Shown piece by piece: positions 14,020-17,897 of a stretch of 17,897 nt of DNA. The translations under genes were made by a program, and so were the position numbers. The DNA lies in assembly GCA_030431185.1 (NCBI GenBank), contig JAUIJO010000029.1:1-17897 (forward strand), in the 5' to 3' direction. The DNA comes from Gammaproteobacteria bacterium (lineage in GTDB: Bacteria; Pseudomonadota; Gammaproteobacteria; Xanthomonadales; Xanthomonadaceae). The notes beneath the pieces are model-generated. The model had not been told where the DNA came from. It worked only from the letters and a program-made list of their open reading frames with translations, and did no database searches. Within the stretch, counting starts at the first letter, position 1; each line of letters starts with the position of its first letter.

Positions 14020-14196
14020 GTGCCTCTCCTCGGCGCCCGTGGCGCTGGACCGCGGCTGCAGTCCCTCGGGCCAGTATGCGCGCCCGGGGAGCGGAAAAGG
14101 GGATCGGCAACCCACCGGTGCCCCGGGGCGGCCGACGTGCCCGTGGTACGCGCTCCCGTGCAGAAGGGAACCCCGCGGCCCCGCCTGCATTTTGGA

Positions 14197-14202
14197 TAAG
14201 AT
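14197..14202 (+). promoter_or_regulatory. Candidate -10 box of a leaderless promoter
   Basis: TAAGAT ends 7 bases before the ATG of the diguanylate cyclase at 14210. No ribosome site is visible between them or just upstream, so the message may be leaderless. No -35 match is visible. Confidence 0.5.
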
Positions 14203-14209
14203 CGACGTC

Positions 14210-15190
14210 ATGAACGAATCGATACGGGTGAAGGCGGGCTTCGGTCATGTCCAGGACGCGCTGGACGATGCCGATGTCTATCGGACGCTGCTGGAATCGA
14301 CGAAGGCGATCCCATGGAAGATCGAATGGTCGAGCATGCGCTTCGCCTACATCGGGCCGCAGATCGAGGCATTGCTGGGCTGGACGCAGGACAGCTGGCG
14401 GACGGTGGACGACTGGGCGGCGCGAATGCACCCGGATGACCGCGAGCGCGTGGTCGGCTTCTGCGTGGCGCAGTCGCAGGCCGGGGTGGACCACGAGGCC
14501 GACTACCGGGCGATGACAAGCGACGGGCGCTACGTCTGGATCCGCGACGTCGTGCACGTCGTACGCGGCGCCGATGGCGACGTCGACAGCCTGGTGGGTT
14601 TCATGTTCGACATCAGCGAGCGCAAGCGGGCGGAAGAAGAGCTGTTGCGGCTGCACCGCGAGCTGGAGCAGTTGTCGATGACCGACGGGCTCACCGGCAT
14701 CGCCAACCGCCGCATGTTCGACATGCGCCTGGGCACGGAGTGGAAGGATGCGCGGCAGGGCGGCAAGCCCCTGTCGCTGGTGATCCTCGATATCGATTGC
14801 TTCAAGCAGTACAACGACGCCCATGGCCACGTGGCGGGCGACGAGTGCCTCAAGCGCATCGCCGGCATGCTGCGCGACGCGGCCCGGGGACCGGGCGACG
14901 TGGTCGCGCGTTTCGGCGGCGAGGAGTTCATCCTGCTGCTGCCCGACGCGGACGAGGCCGCCGCGCGGGCCGTCGCCGATGACTGCGTGCGTGGCATCGC
15001 CGGACTGCGGATTCCCCATGGGGGTTCGGTGGTGAGCGATGTCGTGACCGCGAGCCTGGGCATCGGCACCGCGAGGCCGGGCGCCCAGGACACCGCCCGT
15101 GATTTCCTGGCGGCCGTGGACCGCCGCCTGTACGACGCCAAGGCAGGTGGCCGGCACCGGATCGAAGTACTGGCTGGCGGCTCGCCTTGA
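14210..15190 (+). CDS. PAS-GGDEF diguanylate cyclase
   Basis: The protein has 326 residues and no membrane segment, so it is cytoplasmic. Residues about 24-137 form a PAS_3-type sensor domain (AYIGPQIEALLGW, MHPDDRERV, DYRAMTSDGRYVWIRD, ending FDISERKRAEEE). A short coiled linker (138-156) leads to the GGDEF domain: LTGIANRR, ILDIDCFKQYND with metal-binding Asp194, and an active GGEEF signature (236-240). It should therefore make c-di-GMP from two GTP in response to a ligand or cofactor at the PAS domain. The allosteric I-site RxxD is not intact: Asp230 is present but the Arg position is Gly227, with Arg226 one place off. Product inhibition may therefore be weak. No EAL domain is present. The stop codon overlaps the possible TTG start of the nitronate monooxygenase gene. 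Confidence 0.93.
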   Translation: MNESIRVKAGFGHVQDALDDADVYRTLLESTKAIPWKIEWSSMRFAYIGPQIEALLGWTQDSWRTVDDWAARMHPDDRERVVGFCVAQSQAGVDHEADYRAMTSDGRYVWIRDVVHVVRGADGDVDSLVGFMFDISERKRAEEELLRLHRELEQLSMTDGLTGIANRRMFDMRLGTEWKDARQGGKPLSLVILDIDCFKQYNDAHGHVAGDECLKRIAGMLRDAARGPGDVVARFGGEEFILLLPDADEAAARAVADDCVRGIAGLRIPHGGSVVSDVVTASLGIGTARPGAQDTARDFLAAVDRRLYDAKAGGRHRIEVLAGGSP

Positions 15191-16322
15191 GCCCGTCGCG
15201 GCCCTCGCTGATGCAGCGCCTGGGCCTGCGATTGCCCATCGTGCAGGCACCGATGGCCGGGGTGTCGACGCCCCGGATGGCAGCGGAGGTCGCCCGCGCG
15301 GGTGGGCTGGGCTCGATCGCCGTCGGCGCAATGGGACCCGAGGCGGCGCGAGACAACATCGAAACGTTTCGTGCCTTGGGCGCAGGCCCACTCAACGTCA
15401 ATGTCTTCGTGCACCGGCCTGCAAGGGCGGACCCGCGACGCGAGGCCGCCTGGCTGCGCCGCCTCGCCCCCCGATTCGCCGACGCCGGCGCGCGTCCACC
15501 GGATTCGCTCGACGAGATCTACCGGTCCTTCCTCGACGACGACGCGATGCTCGATGTGCTGGTGCAGGCGAAGCCCGAGGTGGTCAGCTTCCACTTCGGC
15601 CTGCCCCGGCCGGAGCAGGTCGAGGCCTTGCGTGCGGCCGGCTGCCTGCTGGTCGCGACGGCGACGTCGCCCATGGAGGGCCGGGCGATCGAGCGTGCGG
15701 GCCTCGATGCGATCGTCGCCCAGGGGTACGAGGCCGGCGGGCACCGGGGCGTGTTCGATGTCGACGCGCCGGATGCCTGCCTGGGAACCTTGCGCTGTTG
15801 CGGGTGCTGGCGTATTCCTCGCGCCTGCCGCTGATCGCCGCGGGTGGGATCATGGATGGGGCCGGCATCGCCGCGGCGCTGATGCTGGGTGCCGAGGCCG
15901 TGCAGATGGGGACGGCCTTCATTGCCAGCGACGAGTCGCTCGCCGACGCCGACTATCGGGCACGGCTCGCCAGCGGGGCCGCCTCCGGCACCGTCATGAC
16001 CCGCGTCATCTCCGGTCGACCCGCCCGCAGCCTGGCCAGCGATTTCACCCGGTTCGCGCAGGAAGTCGATGACGGGGACGTGCCCGACTATCCGATCGCG
16101 TACTGCGCGGGCAAGGCCCTGCACGCCGCGGCGAAGGCGGCGGGAAACCCGGGCTATGGCGCCTACTGGGCAGGGCAGGGGGCGCCGCTGTCGCGCGCGC
16201 TTCCCGCGCAGGAGCTGCTGCGCCGCCTGGCCGTCGAACTCCACGACGCCCTCGAAAGCCATCGCCCGCGTGGCCCGGTCCCGTCCGACGTCACATATCC
16301 GGTCCCCGGTACGGCGGATTGA
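15187..16322 (+). pseudogene. Nitronate monooxygenase gene interrupted by a single-base frameshift
   Basis: Read in two frames, this encodes a class I nitronate monooxygenase (2-nitropropane dioxygenase family) of about 378 residues. These are FMN enzymes that oxidise alkyl nitronates such as propionate-3-nitronate. The first frame gives LGLRLPIVQAPMAGVSTP (FMN site) and YEAGGHRG with catalytic His186. After DAPDACLGTL it runs into nonsense and stops at 15834. From about 15793 another frame supplies ALLRVLAYSSRLPLIAAGG, MDGAGIAAALMLGAEAVQMGTAF and the rest of the fold to 16322. One missing G in TTGCG near 15792 (expected TTGGCG) accounts for the break. Both halves show family-level conservation, so the mutation is recent or a sequencing error. 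The start could be TTG at 15187, overlapping the cyclase stop, or ATG at 15211; neither has a strong ribosome site. Confidence 0.87.
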
Positions 16323-16379
16323 CGCCATCGGGCGCCCGCGTTCACCTCCCATAGATGAACCCGGGGCTTCAATGGAGCC

Positions 16380-17690
16380 ATGGATGCGCTTCCGCGCCGT
16401 TCCCAGCAGCTGATCGCCCAGGTCCTGGACCGGATGGTGGCGGGCCTGCGTCCCGATCTTGCGGTGATCCTGGACCAGCTCGAGGCCGCGATGACGCGAC
16501 GCGCCCGCGCAGAGCGCGACGCCGCCATGCTCGCGCAGTGGGCCGACACGCGGCATGCATTGAACGGGCACCGACAGGAGTTCCAACCGGCCTTCGCCGA
16601 TGCCCTGCGACGCGAATGCCAGGCGGCGCACGACCATGCGGCGCCTTCGCTGTCGACGGGGATGCTCGGCGACCAGTTGCAGCCGTTGATGCTGCTGGAT
16701 GAACACATTGTCGACGAGGACAGCACGCTCGCCGCGGTTGCCGCGCGCCATGCCTCGCGCGCCAGCCTGCCGCTGATGCTGTTGGGCCATCGGTTCGCGG
16801 TACTGCTCGAGCGGCCCCCGCTGGATGCCGACGCCTTGCCGATCGGCCCCCAGGCCTGCTGCCGCGCGCTGCGGCACGCAGCAAACGCCATCGGCTTGCC
16901 GATCCACGCACGCATCACCTTGTACGGTGCCTACGACAATCAGGTCGGCGCCCACTACGAGGCGTGCGTACAGGACGCCAACGCCGCGTTGGACGAGGCG
17001 GGCATCCTCCCCGGGCTCAGCTTCATCCCGCTCCGCTCGCGTGCCGCGGCCTCGCATCCGGACCGGGGGCAAGCCGAAGCGGTCCCCGCCGACGAAGGCC
17101 TGTTGTCGGCGATCGAGGCGATGCGGATCGTCAATGCCACGCTGGACGAACTCGCGCCGCCGGGCAGCCTCCCGGAGAGTCGCCTGCCCGAACGCGCCGA
17201 AGCGGTGGCCGCGATGGTGCAACTGGTATCCCGTTTCGGTCCGGCGTCGCCGCAGTGGTCGCGGTGCCGCATGGTGGTCTCGGAAGTGGTGGACGCGATC
17301 CGGGCCGGCGATGCCATCGACCCGGCCATCCGCGAATGGATCGCGGGATCGCTCGCCCTGGTGGGCTATTCGTCGACGGAAAGCGAACGCCTTTCGACCG
17401 CCCTCGTGCAGATGGGCGGCGCGGGCGCCACGGCCGGCGCCGAGGCATCGGGTGAACAGCGGCGCTGGCAGGAGCGCCTGGATGCACTTCCGCAAGGGGC
17501 CTTGATCGGGTTCAGCCGCGAGGGCGGCATCGTGCGCGCCCGGCTGCGCGACCATCGCCGCGATACCCACCGCGTGTTGCTGGCCAGCGAGGACAGCGGC
17601 CAGGAAACCTGGATCGACAGCGATACCGTGTCGCGCCTGCTCGCGAATGGACAGGCGTGGCTGCTCACCGGCACCGGGGGCCGCCGATGA
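16380..17690 (+). CDS. DUF1631-family protein, short form
   Basis: The protein has 436 residues and no signal or membrane segment. The central part, about 100-205, carries the features I associate with DUF1631: LLDEHIVDEDSTLAAVA, a LGHRFAVL segment, GPQACCRALRHAA, then IHARITLYGAYDNQV. A C-terminal segment (about 350-430) resembles the beta-rich end of the family (ALIGFSREGGIVRARL...TWIDSDTVSRLLANGQ). Many DUF1631 proteins are 700 residues or longer, so this is a short form. The function is unsettled; the family is found in proteobacteria and often with c-di-GMP signalling genes. The ATG is preceded by GGAG only 2 bases away, which is unusually close. The gene overlaps the next one by ATGA, so the two are translationally coupled. 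Confidence 0.8.
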   Translation: MDALPRRSQQLIAQVLDRMVAGLRPDLAVILDQLEAAMTRRARAERDAAMLAQWADTRHALNGHRQEFQPAFADALRRECQAAHDHAAPSLSTGMLGDQLQPLMLLDEHIVDEDSTLAAVAARHASRASLPLMLLGHRFAVLLERPPLDADALPIGPQACCRALRHAANAIGLPIHARITLYGAYDNQVGAHYEACVQDANAALDEAGILPGLSFIPLRSRAAASHPDRGQAEAVPADEGLLSAIEAMRIVNATLDELAPPGSLPESRLPERAEAVAAMVQLVSRFGPASPQWSRCRMVVSEVVDAIRAGDAIDPAIREWIAGSLALVGYSSTESERLSTALVQMGGAGATAGAEASGEQRRWQERLDALPQGALIGFSREGGIVRARLRDHRRDTHRVLLASEDSGQETWIDSDTVSRLLANGQAWLLTGTGGRR

Positions 17691-17897
17691 CACCCGGGAC
17701 CACCGACGTGGGTGGCCGCCGCGCGCCCCGCACGCGGGTCGACGTGCTGGCCCCGGTGGTGAACGCGATGACGCAGCGTGCGATGGGGTTCACCCGCGAC
17801 CTGTCGCTCGGTGGCGTCAAGTTGCAGGTCGCCGAGCCGCTCGTCGACCAGGCCCTCTACCAGGTCAGGATGGAACTGAAACGCGAGGATCGCCGCG
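17687..17897 (+). CDS. PilZ-domain protein, 3' end cut by the window
   Basis: The first 70 codons are present. They include the c-di-GMP-binding PilZ signature: an RxxxR-type segment RRAPR (11-15), and DLSLGGV (39-45), matching (D/N)xSxxG. PilZ proteins act as c-di-GMP receptors that control motility, type IV pili or exopolysaccharide. The start codon overlaps the DUF1631 stop as ATGA, so the pair is one operon with coupled translation. The gene continues beyond the end of the window. Confidence 0.85.
   Translation, partial: MTPGTTDVGGRRAPRTRVDVLAPVVNAMTQRAMGFTRDLSLGGVKLQVAEPLVDQALYQVRMELKREDRR

Noticed and set aside
12907..15391. Minus-strand frame of over 800 codons covering the DJ-1 gene and the cyclase gene
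   Set aside because: Its composition is low-complexity Arg/Ala/Pro and His-rich, typical of shadow frames, and it lies over well-supported genes in other frames.

Overview
The window is very GC-rich, and its gene families suggest a gammaproteobacterium of the Xanthomonadaceae type (Lysobacter, Luteimonas or a relative). That placement is inferred from protein families, GC content and secretion-heavy gene content; there is no rRNA or other direct marker. I see no tRNA, rRNA, CRISPR array, transposase, integrase or phage gene. It looks like ordinary chromosome built of short, mostly monocistronic units facing both ways.

Left part (1-5056): a secreted PhaZ7-type polyhydroxybutyrate depolymerase (minus) is divergent from a secreted metal-dependent amidohydrolase (plus). 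The 310-base gap between them holds a TGCA-type palindrome that could be a PhaR-like operator. Next come a small exported protein, a degenerate metallo-beta-lactamase-fold protein (both plus) and a soluble epoxide hydrolase (minus).

Middle part (5057-11291): a DUF6164 membrane protein, a 61-residue lipoprotein (minus), a predicted Mrr-type nuclease domain fused to a membrane helix, a PhnB/VOC gene, a second VOC gene broken by an out-of-frame deletion, a secreted HExxH metalloprotease-like protein (minus), a secreted DUF5694/TraB-like protein and a YihG-type acyltransferase.

Right part (11292-17897): a secreted M20-type peptidase homologue lacking two canonical metal ligands, a DJ-1/PfpI-family protein, and a 38-residue lysine-rich protein with its own terminator (all minus). 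A plus-strand stretch follows: a PAS-GGDEF diguanylate cyclase, a nitronate monooxygenase with a single-base frameshift, a short DUF1631 protein, and a PilZ-domain protein cut by the window end. The cyclase and the PilZ protein could be source and receptor of c-di-GMP, though nothing here shows they act together.

Four plus-strand starts have a TAAG(A/C)T box upstream. In three the box lies only 6-7 bases before the ATG, the layout of leaderless promoters. The most notable items are the PhaZ7 homologue with its palindrome, the altered M20 metal site, the nuclease-membrane fusion, the two broken genes and the two very small proteins. I found no clearly new multi-gene system.
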